In this document: positions 10,022-19,910 of the stretch, in pieces
Layout of the letters: the number at the start of each line of letters is the position of its first letter
Numbering within the stretch: the first letter of the stretch is position 1
Assembly (NCBI GenBank): GCA_945902955.1
Contig: CAMDNO010000001.1
Coordinates: 38,724-102,723, forward strand
DNA length: 64,000 nt
Source: Porphyromonas cangingivalis
GTDB lineage: Bacteria; Bacteroidota; Bacteroidia; Bacteroidales; Paludibacteraceae
Reading direction: 5' to 3'
Program-made: the position numbers and the translations under genes
Notes under the pieces: generated by a model
Databases searched by the model: none
Told to the model about the DNA's origin: nothing
The model's input: the letters and a program-made list of their open reading frames with translations, nothing else

Positions 10022-13000
10022 TCACTTTCGAATAAACATTCGTTGCATACTTTGTCCGGTTATTGATTTTACTGATACGAAATAAATTCCAAGAGCTAAT
10101 GAACTCACATTCAGACTCACATTATTCGAGGCCACTTTTTGTTCCAAAAGTTTCTGTCCTGTTAAACTGACTATTGATACACTCTCCAATAAGAATCCGG
10201 CATTCACATTCAAAAAGTTTGAAGTTGGATTTGGGTATACACTAACTGTATTTTCTGTTTTAATAAGATTAGTTGTCATCGAATTAAACTCAAACGCACC
10301 TATTGTTGGTACAGATGTTCTGACAGTACCCTCAAAATCCTTATCCACTGATAGGTTGTCGGCACCTGCATTCAGTGCCACCACCGATGGTTTATAATCG
10401 GCTGGAACAGTAGGTGAAGAAATTGAAAACATTGGATTCACGCTCATACCCGCTCCCTCGCTGGCAGTGGTATTTTGCCATTCAGAAAATAATAATTTAT
10501 CGCTACCATATCTGCCAATATACGAACCAGAGTTAATGTAATAGTTGTTTTTATTTAATGTAAACGTACCTCCTGTGGCATTAAAATACACACCATAATT
10601 TTTAGCTGAGCCGCTCGTATTGGTACGTTGATTTATAAAAATATTGTTGCGAATATCTCTTGTGTTGGTGTTGGCATTCACCCAAAGTGCATACGAATTT
10701 CCGGTAGTACTAGAGCCTCCAACATAAATTGTATTGTGATACAGATTGTGGTTGTGAGAAGCTGCACCTGTTTCGTAAATACCATTCACTACCGATGCTG
10801 AAGCAGGACTGAGCGAAATGATATTATTGTAAAAAGTTCCAAAGCCCGAATTAATTTTTATACCATTTATAGTTGTGCCGGCAGTGGCCTCCAAGCTATG
10901 AATGAAGTTATTAAACACCGATTTGGCATTTGTAATATCACCTTTCACATCAATTCCGGTAACGGCATCACCTGTTCCTGTTTTCGCACTCGACAAATTA
11001 CTTATCGTATTGCCTGATAGCTGGAGGAATTGTGCTTTGTTCAATCTTATTCCAGACACTAATTGTGTATTACCGGTAGAAGTACCTGAAGCATATAAAT
11101 CACTAATAGTATTGCTGGTTATTTTCAAATTGATAGCATCATCATTATAAATACCATCTATTGCCAAAGAATTAGTTCCCGAAGTATTATTAGCATACAA
11201 ATGGCTAATGGTATTGCCTGTAACTGTGATAGTATCGGCCCCATCACCGCTATTCAGATTAATACCTCTGAATATTGGGGTGTTTGTAACACTTGTGCTA
11301 TAGCTGATTTTTTTAGCTTCACTACCACCTATGGTATTGTTGCTGATAAGCAAAGGCTGCGTTAATGCGCCATTAAAAATCATACTAATAGATGTGTTGG
11401 TTGGGTTCGACCATTCTATATTCTGAATAGTATTGTTTGAGATTACACCTGACGGGTTTGTTATGATTTCAATACCTACCAATCCGGTTCCATTGGCACT
11501 AACCGCATCTTTGGTTAGAGGTGAGCCTCCACACAGAGGTGCACTACCACCTATGTAATTGCCTGTAACGTTTATGCCAGACGAACTTGTACCACCTACA
11601 CGAATGTAAGTAGCAACCATGCCATTAGCATTTGATGTCAGCGTTTGTGTTTCGTAAAAACTATTGCCTGAAATAGTCCAGTCTTTATTATAATTTTCAA
11701 CATTTACGACAGTGCTTCCTCTCAAAGTATTGGTTGCATTATAAAAATTATTGTTGCTGATTACATTTTCTTTGTTTACAATTGTGGCATCTTTACCTCG
11801 TGAAGCAACACAAAATGAAGCCGGGCCTGTAGCTGACGAAGTAAAGTCGTTGTTTGTTATAGTGTTGTAACTAATACCATTTCCCGTGTTGTCACTAGCT
11901 CTAAAAGTCAGAATACCTGTTACCGCAGTTTTGGCGAAACTGCCCTTCAGTACACAATTTTTGATAGTATTGTAAGTTGCATCCTTATTAAACTGAATTG
12001 TTCCGTAGGCATAAACAACGTCATCCGACATATACAGATTCTCTATGGTTAAATTTTTGTCCGTTCCGATTCCATCAATGGAGCCATCAAATGTTACGTT
12101 GTGGGCACCAATAAGATTAATTGTTACAGCAGTCATATTACTTGATATAAGCCTGTTAGCTCCATTAGGGTAAATTTTGACAGATGTATAATTAGATGTC
12201 TTACCTAAAGTTACAGAACCGCTTGCATATAGAACTGCTGTGGCAGTTTCGGTGGTGTTTCCATGTATTGCCAGCTTCACTTCACCTGTAAGCTGACCTG
12301 CATTGACAGCGTCGAAAGCAGCTTTAAGTGTTGGATAATCAGCACCTATTCCTCCTACCAACATTTCTACACCTGATGTCGGTGGGACCTCGGTAGTCAC
12401 ATTAATTGGAGTTGAAGGTACAGAAGAATTGCCTGCTGCGTCTTTTGCAATCACTAAAACAGAGTATGTAACACCTAAAAATCTTCCTGTTACATTTATT
12501 GTAGTAGCAGATGTAGTAGCATAATTAGCTCCATTAAGCTTAATTTGATATTCAGTTACTCCCACATCATCTGTAGCAGCTGTCCAGTTTAATGTAAAGG
12601 TAGTTTCAGCAACATTAGAAGCAGTTACCCCAGTGGGTGAATTTGGAGCTACATTATCTTTTGTAGTAACTGCGAATGCCGCACTTAATTCAGACCAATT
12701 GTTCGAAATATCGCCTGCCCGCACGCTAAAACTATAGGCGGTATTGCCTGTTAATCCACTTATCACAACAATAGTATCGGTTGTAGTTGTGTAATAAATA
12801 TTGTTTTTATACACTTCATAAGCTGTAACTTCAAAATTATCGGTGCTGGCGTTCCATTTTAAAATCAAACTATCACCCGTGTTTTTGATAAGAGTAAAGC
12901 CCGAAGGAATTGAAGGAGCTACGTTGTCGCTAAGTGTGTTTACAGTTGCTGGTGATGATTGTGCTGAGATATTGCCAGCCAAATCGCGTGCTAATACAGT

Positions 13001-16000
13001 GAAACTATATGCAGACAGCGGACTTAGTCCATTTACTTTCAAAGAATTAGCAGTAGTCGTAGCGTGATACGCTCCATTTTTAAACACATCATAATCTACA
13101 ACTCCTATATTATCAGAAGAAGCAGTCCAGTTAAGTGTTACCTCACTTTCGGTAACGCCGGATGCTGCTAAATTAGTTGGAGTAGTTGGCGCTTGCTGAT
13201 CGTTGAAATTATACTGATTTTGCTTGATGAAAATTGAATCAATCACCACTCCATCGTCTTTCATCCAAAGATTTATAGTATGCAATCCAATAGAACTTAT
13301 TTTGAAGGATGCCAGCGTACCGGCTTCGGTTGTATTTGTCCAAACGAAAGAATTTGAGGCATTTAAGGTTATGTCGGTACAATTTGGTTCAATCACATTG
13401 TCTATTCCCAAATGAATGGCATCATCGTTAGCACTTCCATTGGCATGTCCTTTTATCCATACATAATGAATACCTGTTTTTGTGAAATTCACTTTGTATT
13501 CAAGGGCAGAGGCTTTCATTATACTATCCTTACCTACTGTTTCATTCAGATTCTCGAATGCTTGCATGGCAGTACCATTGCTTGCACCGGCAATATTTAC
13601 CGACTTCCATTTAGGGCCATCAATACCTTTAACAAGCGCACCTCCGGGGAAACTATTGAGATATTGGTTGGCATCAATTTTCAAAATACCATCATAGTCC
13701 TGTTGAATATTTGGCAACGAGGCATTTAACAATACATTGTCAATAGTAACAGCTCTTCCATCAGTTTTTATATAGTCCAACATACCTTTAAACACAACTT
13801 TCTTTAAACTGACCCAATCAAGTGCCACTTTTATAAGGCTTTTATTGGCATTTATCAAATAAGGCATCGTAATTTTTTTTGTGAGCGTTGCCCCTCCATC
13901 AGTAGTGGCAGTTACAACAAGATAATTTCCGTAATTATCGGCACTTGGAGTCACATCGAAACTGGTTAGGTCAAAATTTGCACCATCTTTTCGTTCCATC
14001 GTTATTGTCTGTCCCCAAGTTCTTAACGACAAAACACTCGAAGGCCAAGTTGTAGAAGTCGTCGTATTATACACATTCAAACCCAAATTCGCAGTAAATT
14101 TATAATCACCAACTTCGAGTAGATTATTGTAATTTGCTGGAGCAACAGCCTCAAAATCAATAATTACCTGCGGGTTTGACGAGCGCGCTACACATCTGAA
14201 AGTATATTTTTGATAAGCAGGGTCTTTGTCTGCATCCAACAATCGAAACATCAGGTAAAATGAGCCAAATCCTATTTCGGCAGGCGTACCTTCAATCACA
14301 ATCTGATTCGCTTCGATGCGCATTTGTACACCATTTGGCAGATTATTTGAACTTATCAATTCACAATTCACTGTGCCATCGCCACCACCAAATTCAATTA
14401 CCGCCTTGTAGGGTTCGCCCACTATAGCCATTGCTAACTCAGGGTTAGTAAAAAACTCGGGCGAATTATTTTGCGGTGCATCTAATTCTCTTATTTGAGT
14501 TTCATCCAATGCCCATTGTTGTATAAAGTTGCGTTTGGGAGTTTGAGTGCTTGGTTGATTCAGATATTCAGCATACCCCCAGCTACCATATTTCGTGAAT
14601 TTACCATAATCGCCAAATTGTGAGTGCATATATACACCACTGGATTTTACCAATGCCATTTGTGTTTTGTACAACTGCGCCATCATTGGTTTTTGAGGCA
14701 AAGTAAGCATAAACTCAATATATGGATTATTATTTATATCTCCTTCGCCTGTAGCCACAGCTCCTAAACCAGCTAATTCAGAACGAACAGGACCGGGGTG
14801 GCCATACCCAACAATGGTTTGATTGGTTGTACTTGAGCTTTTTACCCAAGCAGTAATGGTTCGTGCGTTTGAGCCCAAAACTCCCTTGTAGTCATACACT
14901 TCAGCATAATTATCACCACTCGCATTCAGCGATTTTGTTCCTTCGTATTTGGTGGTGCTGTAATTTGCTCCGTTTCGTAAAGTTGCAGTACGTCCGTTGC
15001 CCGATATATCATCGCCTGTATCATTAAACTGCCATCTACCTTCCAGATTTCCGGTTACAGCAGAGCCCGCATATACACTTGCAATTTCAGCAGCATTGAG
15101 CTCTCTGCTGTACATTAACACATCGTCGAGTTGTCCTGTTAAATTTGCACTGTGTTCGGCGCGATTTCCTATTTTGACATTAGCATACGCTTGGGTATTG
15201 AGCGGAAATCCACTCACGAAACTTGGTGTTTCCAATACGCCATCCACATACAGAAGTGCCTGATTTAAATTAGTTGCTCCTGTAGGAATTACAACCGCTA
15301 CATGATGCCATGCGCCATCATTCACTTTTGTTGAGCCTACAATTTCGGCATTCGCCTTACTGTATACACCACCACTATCAACTGTAAGCGCTATTGCGCC
15401 GGCTATTCTGCCATTGAGAGTACTCGTTTGAATATTAAAATTAAAATCCTCGCCGCCTACTGATTCAACACTGCTATCCACTAATTTAGCATCGTATGAA
15501 ATTTTCCGGTCGATTAACGATAAGCCTGTACCCCCTTCGTAAGCCACGAGAGGCCATCCAAATTGTTTGGAGTATTGCATGTGTTTCGCTGGTATTGCTC
15601 CGGTTACGTCGCGACCTGTGGTGTTCGATGCGCTGGTTAAAATGAGCTGTTCCCACATCCTGAATGTTTTATCAAAATCGGCTTCACTTGCTCGATTGTA
15701 ATCAATATTGTCATACACATATTCCTGAATTTTATTTCCAAAATAAGTAGTAATGGCTATTACATCTGCAGTAGTAGCAGGTGTCAATGTTGGCCCATAA
15801 TTATTTATTTCGGTAAGAAAAGGTAGCGTATAACCACCTCCATCACCTGTCCATACTGCTGCAACACGCACCATACGGTTTAGTGGCAAATGATTTTGGA
15901 AAATACTCCACATTTGACAAAATCTGCGGGCATTCCATCTATTATACGTAATGCCCTCTAAAGCAGCTTGTTGTGCTGCATAACTCCCCTGACGAAAAGC

Positions 16001-17077
16001 TTCATCGCCAGCCCAAATCTCATTCGAAAATTCCACCCATACGCGTAAATTTGGTTTTAAGCCCACGGCACCATCACCATCAGGGTCTTTTCCTGCAATT
16101 AGCATAGCTAAACTATCCACAAATCCATTGGTGGCAGCATGTGGTATGTTTATCCACAAATCTTTATCTAAGATATTACAAAGTTCAATCATACGCTGGT
16201 AAGCAACCGGAGTGGGAGGACCATTTTCGCAATCAATATCTCCCTCTGAATAGCTTCCGTTGGTATCGCCATCTCCATTGCCATCGTAGCAACTACCCGG
16301 CACAGGGCGGCTCTCTAAATTTCCTTTTTGAAAAGCATAATTACTTCCACGTAAATCTTTCCAATACATTATATTTGAATGGTTTGTTTCTGCCCAATCC
16401 ATAAAACGAAGCACTTTCTCGCCGGGGTGGCTGTGTGCTTCAAGAAATAAGGGATTCCAAACGGGTTCAGGTTGACCGGGAGCGGGCTCAAGACTTTTGT
16501 TAATAGGGTCAGAGGGGTCGGGCATCCAACAACGGATATTTCGCACAGGATTTGTAGCATAATTCGTTCCGGCGGTAATTCTGATTTCTAAACTGTTTGG
16601 ACTGTAATTCGTAGTATTATAATCAAAATCATATACTTTTCGCTTCAAAGCATCAGAACCCGACACCAAAATTACGCTCCCCTGAAAATCCACAACAGCA
16701 TCGCCCTCCCAGGTAAGCACCCAACGACCACGTAAAAATGAAGTAGCATTCCAATCAGGAATATCTTCCGTTTTATCTGTATAAGCCATTTGTCCGGGAG
16801 CAAGAATAGGATAACCGGCAGCATCCAGTTCCGAACGCCCAAATTTCGGGGAATCCCATGAGTCGGCTTTACTCCAGCCTGCACTCCACTCCAAAAGGTT
16901 TGCAAATGGCCAAGCTTCTCTTGATGGACTCATACCAACCTGTAACTCAGGCAATGTGGACTTGTCGAATGCAAAACCTGAATTCGACAGCAATAGAAAC
17001 GAAAAAACAAATACAGATTGAAGAGATTTTAGAAAAGAAATTATACTCAAGCGTGGGTTTAAACAACTCATATTCAT
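10022..17077 (-). CDS. Giant T9SS-secreted mosaic enzyme: clan GH-A-like domain with inserted LamG, FN3 repeats and beta-helix
   Basis: A 2351-residue protein. A signal peptide ends near residue 37 (LLLSNSGFAFD). Residues 40-900 resemble a TIM-barrel hydrolase, with DLWINIPHAATNGF, VWVEFSNEIW (putative acid/base E353) and LVAYEGG (putative nucleophile E514). A LamG/concanavalin-like module follows E514 directly (residues about 520-790), after which barrel sequence resumes (MMAQLYKTQMALVKSSGVYM). Next come a cadherin-like segment, a carbohydrate-binding-like region, three fibronectin type III repeats (each with NLAASGVTESEVTLNWTASS-like strands), a right-handed beta-helix from about residue 1600, and a T9SS sorting domain (VSVYPNPTSNFLNV to the end). 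The 36780-39116 product is a paralog of the catalytic part. The substrate is unknown; I find no exact CAZy family. Confidence 0.8.
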   Translation of the reverse strand: MNMSCLNPRLSIISFLKSLQSVFVFSFLLLSNSGFAFDKSTLPELQVGMSPSREAWPFANLLEWSAGWSKADSWDSPKFGRSELDAAGYPILAPGQMAYTDKTEDIPDWNATSFLRGRWVLTWEGDAVVDFQGSVILVSGSDALKRKVYDFDYNTTNYSPNSLEIRITAGTNYATNPVRNIRCWMPDPSDPINKSLEPAPGQPEPVWNPLFLEAHSHPGEKVLRFMDWAETNHSNIMYWKDLRGSNYAFQKGNLESRPVPGSCYDGNGDGDTNGSYSEGDIDCENGPPTPVAYQRMIELCNILDKDLWINIPHAATNGFVDSLAMLIAGKDPDGDGAVGLKPNLRVWVEFSNEIWAGDEAFRQGSYAAQQAALEGITYNRWNARRFCQMWSIFQNHLPLNRMVRVAAVWTGDGGGYTLPFLTEINNYGPTLTPATTADVIAITTYFGNKIQEYVYDNIDYNRASEADFDKTFRMWEQLILTSASNTTGRDVTGAIPAKHMQYSKQFGWPLVAYEGGTGLSLIDRKISYDAKLVDSSVESVGGEDFNFNIQTSTLNGRIAGAIALTVDSGGVYSKANAEIVGSTKVNDGAWHHVAVVIPTGATNLNQALLYVDGVLETPSFVSGFPLNTQAYANVKIGNRAEHSANLTGQLDDVLMYSRELNAAEIASVYAGSAVTGNLEGRWQFNDTGDDISGNGRTATLRNGANYSTTKYEGTKSLNASGDNYAEVYDYKGVLGSNARTITAWVKSSSTTNQTIVGYGHPGPVRSELAGLGAVATGEGDINNNPYIEFMLTLPQKPMMAQLYKTQMALVKSSGVYMHSQFGDYGKFTKYGSWGYAEYLNQPSTQTPKRNFIQQWALDETQIRELDAPQNNSPEFFTNPELAMAIVGEPYKAVIEFGGGDGTVNCELISSNNLPNGVQMRIEANQIVIEGTPAEIGFGSFYLMFRLLDADKDPAYQKYTFRCVARSSNPQVIIDFEAVAPANYNNLLEVGDYKFTANLGLNVYNTTTSTTWPSSVLSLRTWGQTITMERKDGANFDLTSFDVTPSADNYGNYLVVTATTDGGATLTKKITMPYLINANKSLIKVALDWVSLKKVVFKGMLDYIKTDGRAVTIDNVLLNASLPNIQQDYDGILKIDANQYLNSFPGGALVKGIDGPKWKSVNIAGASNGTAMQAFENLNETVGKDSIMKASALEYKVNFTKTGIHYVWIKGHANGSANDDAIHLGIDNVIEPNCTDITLNASNSFVWTNTTEAGTLASFKISSIGLHTINLWMKDDGVVIDSIFIKQNQYNFNDQQAPTTPTNLAASGVTESEVTLNWTASSDNIGVVDYDVFKNGAYHATTTANSLKVNGLSPLSAYSFTVLARDLAGNISAQSSPATVNTLSDNVAPSIPSGFTLIKNTGDSLILKWNASTDNFEVTAYEVYKNNIYYTTTTDTIVVISGLTGNTAYSFSVRAGDISNNWSELSAAFAVTTKDNVAPNSPTGVTASNVAETTFTLNWTAATDDVGVTEYQIKLNGANYATTSATTINVTGRFLGVTYSVLVIAKDAAGNSSVPSTPINVTTEVPPTSGVEMLVGGIGADYPTLKAAFDAVNAGQLTGEVKLAIHGNTTETATAVLYASGSVTLGKTSNYTSVKIYPNGANRLISSNMTAVTINLIGAHNVTFDGSIDGIGTDKNLTIENLYMSDDVVYAYGTIQFNKDATYNTIKNCVLKGSFAKTAVTGILTFRASDNTGNGISYNTITNNDFTSSATGPASFCVASRGKDATIVNKENVISNNNFYNATNTLRGSTVVNVENYNKDWTISGNSFYETQTLTSNANGMVATYIRVGGTSSSGINVTGNYIGGSAPLCGGSPLTKDAVSANGTGLVGIEIITNPSGVISNNTIQNIEWSNPTNTSISMIFNGALTQPLLISNNTIGGSEAKKISYSTSVTNTPIFRGINLNSGDGADTITVTGNTISHLYANNTSGTNSLAIDGIYNDDAINLKITSNTISDLYASGTSTGNTQLVSGIRLNKAQFLQLSGNTISNLSSAKTGTGDAVTGIDVKGDITNAKSVFNNFIHSLEATAGTTINGIKINSGFGTFYNNIISLSPASASVVNGIYETGAASHNHNLYHNTIYVGGSSTTGNSYALWVNANTNTRDIRNNIFINQRTNTSGSAKNYGVYFNATGGTFTLNKNNYYINSGSYIGRYGSDKLLFSEWQNTTASEGAGMSVNPMFSISSPTVPADYKPSVVALNAGADNLSVDKDFEGTVRTSVPTIGAFEFNSMTTNLIKTENTVSVYPNPTSNFLNVNAGFLLESVSIVSLTGQKLLEQKVASNNVSLNVSSLALGIYFVSVKSITGQSMQRMFIRK

Positions 17078-17109
17078 ACTATTAGCTTTTTTATTGTGAT
17101 TAGATTTTC

Positions 17110-17146
17110 ACTAAAAAACTTACATATTTTTATGTAAGTTTTTAGT
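17110..17146 (-). promoter_or_regulatory. Leader hairpin upstream of the 2351-residue gene
   Basis: A nearly perfect inverted repeat (ACTAAAAACTTACATA paired with TATGTAAGTTTTTTAGT, one bulge, 4-nt loop). It ends 32 nt before the start codon of the giant gene. It lies between that gene and the promoter-like box at 17162, so it would be in the 5' leader. It has no U-run after it on the minus strand, arguing against a simple terminator. Confidence 0.55.
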
Positions 17147-17161
17147 AAAAGTATTAGTTCA

Positions 17162-17169
17162 CAAAGCTA
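17162..17169 (-). promoter_or_regulatory. Bacteroidota -7 promoter box candidate
   Basis: The minus strand reads TAGCTTTG (consensus TAnnTTTG), 85 nt upstream of the 2351-residue gene. Transcription from here would place the 17110-17146 hairpin near the mRNA 5' end. Confidence 0.4.
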
Positions 17170-17226
17170 ATAACACTGTTTGTATTAAACTGATATTTTT
17201 TCGTCAAAGAATGATACTAAAAATTA

Positions 17227-17660
17227 TCATTTCACACATCTAAACCTAATAGTTGAGGTGCGGTCGTAACCTGAGTACATTAAAAAGAATTTAACATGCG
17301 AGGATGGTTTTTGTGGTCCGCCTACATCGTTACCTTTTTCGGCTCCCGGAATATACCACAACGAGCTTGGTCTACCCGGGTCTCCCAGTTTCCTGGCACC
17401 CAATTCTTAGTTCGTACCCAACTATAGTATTCGTTGCTTTCGGGGAATTGAATGGTAGTTTCAGCATCTTTCACAGGTATTCCCGTTCCGTGAGCTAAAA
17501 GATAGGGAGAACCCATTTGATGCACAGACTGTTAGTCAACAACCCTGCCACCTTTATTGGAAAAACTTTCGGTTTCGACTAATAGTTCCGATGCCGAAAT
17601 GTGCCGAAAAAAGATGCTTAAACCAACTAAGAAAATAAGAAAGAATCTATATTTTTTTAT
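17227..17660 (-). pseudogene. Fused relic: FAD-oxidoreductase-associated domain joined to FGE-sulfatase C-terminus
   Basis: Read leftwards, codons ATA AAA AAA TAT start a typical signal peptide (KKYRFFLIFLVGLSIFF) whose ATG seems mutated to ATA. Then come ETESFSNKGGRVVD, a TAA stop, and [20 protein letters not shown] with [16 protein letters not shown]. This is the xanthan-lyase/golvesin-like domain seen in some Bacteroidota FAD-dependent oxidoreductases. After WET the reading frame shifts and the sequence becomes [17 protein letters not shown] through GYDRTSTIRFRCVK and a stop, which closely matches the last 55 residues of the 23526-26129 product. It is a deletion fusion of two genes, with a lost start, a nonsense codon and a frame change. 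The 17322-17525 ORF is only a piece of it. Confidence 0.8.
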
Positions 17661-17685
17661 CAGACTATCTTTATTTGATTATTTG

Positions 17686-18696
17686 TTAGTTTCCGCCAGA
17701 GTAAATAATAAAGCTCAAACCTACAATAAAAAGAATAAACATGAGCGCCAACAATCTATTCACTATTTTTGACGCACCTTTAAACTCTTTCCAAATAAAA
17801 ACGCCCCAGATAGCCGCAATGAGTGGAGCGCCTTGTCCCAATCCGTACGAGATAGCTGCACCTGCTTTTCCGGCTGCTATATAGCTCAATGAAGTACCTA
17901 AAGCCCATATACTACCACCTAATATGCCAATAAAGTGTGTTTTCACATCTCCTTTAAAATACTGGGAGTAGCTAACAGGCGCACCTTCAAAAGGTTTTTT
18001 CATCAATAAGGTATTGAATAAGAAGTTACTAACAAAAACGCCCACTGAAAAAACAAAGAAAGCAGAATAAGGAGTCATTAGTCCCTGAGCTGGATACTCA
18101 AAATTGTTTATATCCATCGAAGCAACCACAAATCGGTAGAAAAACGCCATTAATATACCTGCTATTCCGGCTAAAAGAATTCCTTTTTTGTTCGACTTGG
18201 ATGATTTTTCATCCTTTTTCAATTTGCCAGCTGCAATACCGTTAAAAATGACTGCCAACATAATTAATCCTACACCAATAAACAGCGTAAGTGGGTCGCC
18301 TTTTGGCTCAGAAAAATAATTAACAAAAACGCCCAACACCAAAGCAATTCCAACTCCAAGTGGGAATGCCACTGCCAAACCGGCAATGGAAATGGAAGCT
18401 GATAACAAAATATTGGCTGCATTAAAAATAATTCCACCTATTAATGCGCTACCTATATTATTTCTGCCTGCTTGTGCTAAATCGGGTACAAATGACCTGC
18501 CTAATTCGCCTGTGCTACCAAGTGTGAAACCAAGTAATACACTGAATAGAAGTATGCCCAACACATAATCCCAGTAAAAAAGTTCGAAGCGCCAGTTTTT
18601 GGCTGCTAATTTTTGGGTATTGCCCCACGAACCCCAACAAAGCATTGTAACAATGCAAAATACAACAGCTAACGAATAATTTTCTACAATATACAT
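17686..18696 (-). CDS. GRP/DMT-superfamily sugar permease, probable ribose transporter
   Basis: The start is placed at MYIVENYSLAVVF (18696), 16 codons inside the listed ORF, because the longer form adds a lysine-rich non-membrane extension. About 336 residues with ten hydrophobic segments, including WGSWGNTQKLAAKNWRFELF, ALIGGIIFNAANILLSASIS and GLGQGAPLIAAIWGVFIWKE, typical of the glucose/ribose porter family. Bacteroides ribose permeases of this type sit beside ribokinases, and rbsK is immediately upstream here (gap about 100 nt). It probably imports ribose or another pentose across the inner membrane; the exact sugar is inferred from context. It does not resemble the major facilitator superfamily. 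Confidence 0.82.
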   Translation of the reverse strand: MYIVENYSLAVVFCIVTMLCWGSWGNTQKLAAKNWRFELFYWDYVLGILLFSVLLGFTLGSTGELGRSFVPDLAQAGRNNIGSALIGGIIFNAANILLSASISIAGLAVAFPLGVGIALVLGVFVNYFSEPKGDPLTLFIGVGLIMLAVIFNGIAAGKLKKDEKSSKSNKKGILLAGIAGILMAFFYRFVVASMDINNFEYPAQGLMTPYSAFFVFSVGVFVSNFLFNTLLMKKPFEGAPVSYSQYFKGDVKTHFIGILGGSIWALGTSLSYIAAGKAGAAISYGLGQGAPLIAAIWGVFIWKEFKGASKIVNRLLALMFILFIVGLSFIIYSGGN

Positions 18697-18799
18697 AATA
18701 TGTTTTTTAAAGTTGTTTTTACGCGTATTTATTTTTTTATACACATATCAATCATCCTGATTTAAAGACGATTATATTAATTATTGAGTAGGTTCAGAA

Positions 18800-19708
18800 T
18801 TAAGATTGAATTTCATTTCTATAAGGAATTGAAGCCTGTGCACCTTCGCGAGTTACACTTATTCGAGCTGCTTTATTTCCAAATTTTACAGCATCTACTA
18901 CACTTAAACCTTCCGACAGCGCTACACACAAAGCACCGCAAAATGTATCTCCGGCAGCTGTTGTGTCAATTGCTTTTGTTTTTTCAACCGGAACGTGAGC
19001 ATAAGTCTTTCCATCTTTAATAAATGAACCCTCCGAGCCGAGCGTAATAATCACCACATTCACTCCTTTTGCACCGATAATGTCAGCGGCCTTTTGAGCT
19101 GAATCTAAATCGTCGATATGTATGCCCGACAATATTTCTGCCTCTGTTTCGTTTGGAATGATGGCGTATAGGCATTTCATTAATTCATCCGAAATAGCAG
19201 CCGCTGGAGCTGGATTAAGTATCACTTTTCGCCCATTGTTGTAAGCAATTTTAGCTGAATATTCTACTGTTTCCATTGGTATCTCAAGTTGTAGTAATAC
19301 TATATCAGCTTCTTCCACAACATGTTTCGCTTTCTCGATATCAGCTGGTTTTAAATTTCCATTTGCCCCCGATGCCACAACAATGCAATTTTCGCCATTC
19401 CCATCAACCATAATCAATGCTACGCCCGATGGTAATTCAGTATCTGTAGTTATAAACTCAGTATGTATGTTTTCCTTGTCATAAATCTCTTTCGATTGCT
19501 TTCCAAACAAATCATTTCCTGTGCGGGTGATAAAAGTAACATTACCGCCCATTCGTGCTGCTGCAACTGCTTGATTAGCACCTTTACCTCCCGGATTCAT
19601 CATAAAAGTACCGCCCAAAACAGTTTCACCCGGTACAGGTATTCTTGTAGATTTGGCAACCATATCGGTATTCGAACTTCCAATAACAACTATGCTTTTC
19701 AATTTCAT
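18800..19708 (-). CDS. rbsK: Ribokinase (PfkB family)
   Basis: A 302-residue cytoplasmic sugar kinase that phosphorylates D-ribose at O5 with ATP. The N-terminal sugar-binding signature is GSSNTDMVAKSTRIPVPGET followed by NPGGKGANQAVAAARMG; the C-terminal PfkB signature is DTTAAGDTFCGAL, whose second aspartate (in GD) is the catalytic base. Length and motif spacing match ribokinases rather than fructokinases. It lies upstream of the GRP permease and so forms a two-gene ribose-use unit inside a glycan-degradation cluster. This may serve pentose salvage, or the related locus may have been inserted here. Confidence 0.95.
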   Translation of the reverse strand: MKLKSIVVIGSSNTDMVAKSTRIPVPGETVLGGTFMMNPGGKGANQAVAAARMGGNVTFITRTGNDLFGKQSKEIYDKENIHTEFITTDTELPSGVALIMVDGNGENCIVVASGANGNLKPADIEKAKHVVEEADIVLLQLEIPMETVEYSAKIAYNNGRKVILNPAPAAAISDELMKCLYAIIPNETEAEILSGIHIDDLDSAQKAADIIGAKGVNVVIITLGSEGSFIKDGKTYAHVPVEKTKAIDTTAAGDTFCGALCVALSEGLSVVDAVKFGNKAARISVTREGAQASIPYRNEIQS

Positions 19709-19910
19709 TTTTAAGTATGTTTTATACGTAATATTTCTTTAAAATTTTAATATATAACTCTAAGTACATGATAAGTTGAAAATATCTATATCTGATTGAA
19801 ATTCAGCATTTAAACAGTTGTAATATAAGTCAGAGCATATTTGAAAAAGCTTTTCCTTCTTTTTCGATTGTTTAGTATCTTGATTGGCATTATATGTTCA
19901 TAATTAATTG

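Noticed and set aside
17322-17525. 67-residue ORF as a separate small gene
   Set aside because: It is an internal piece of the fused pseudogene, begins after a nonsense codon and ends in a shifted frame.
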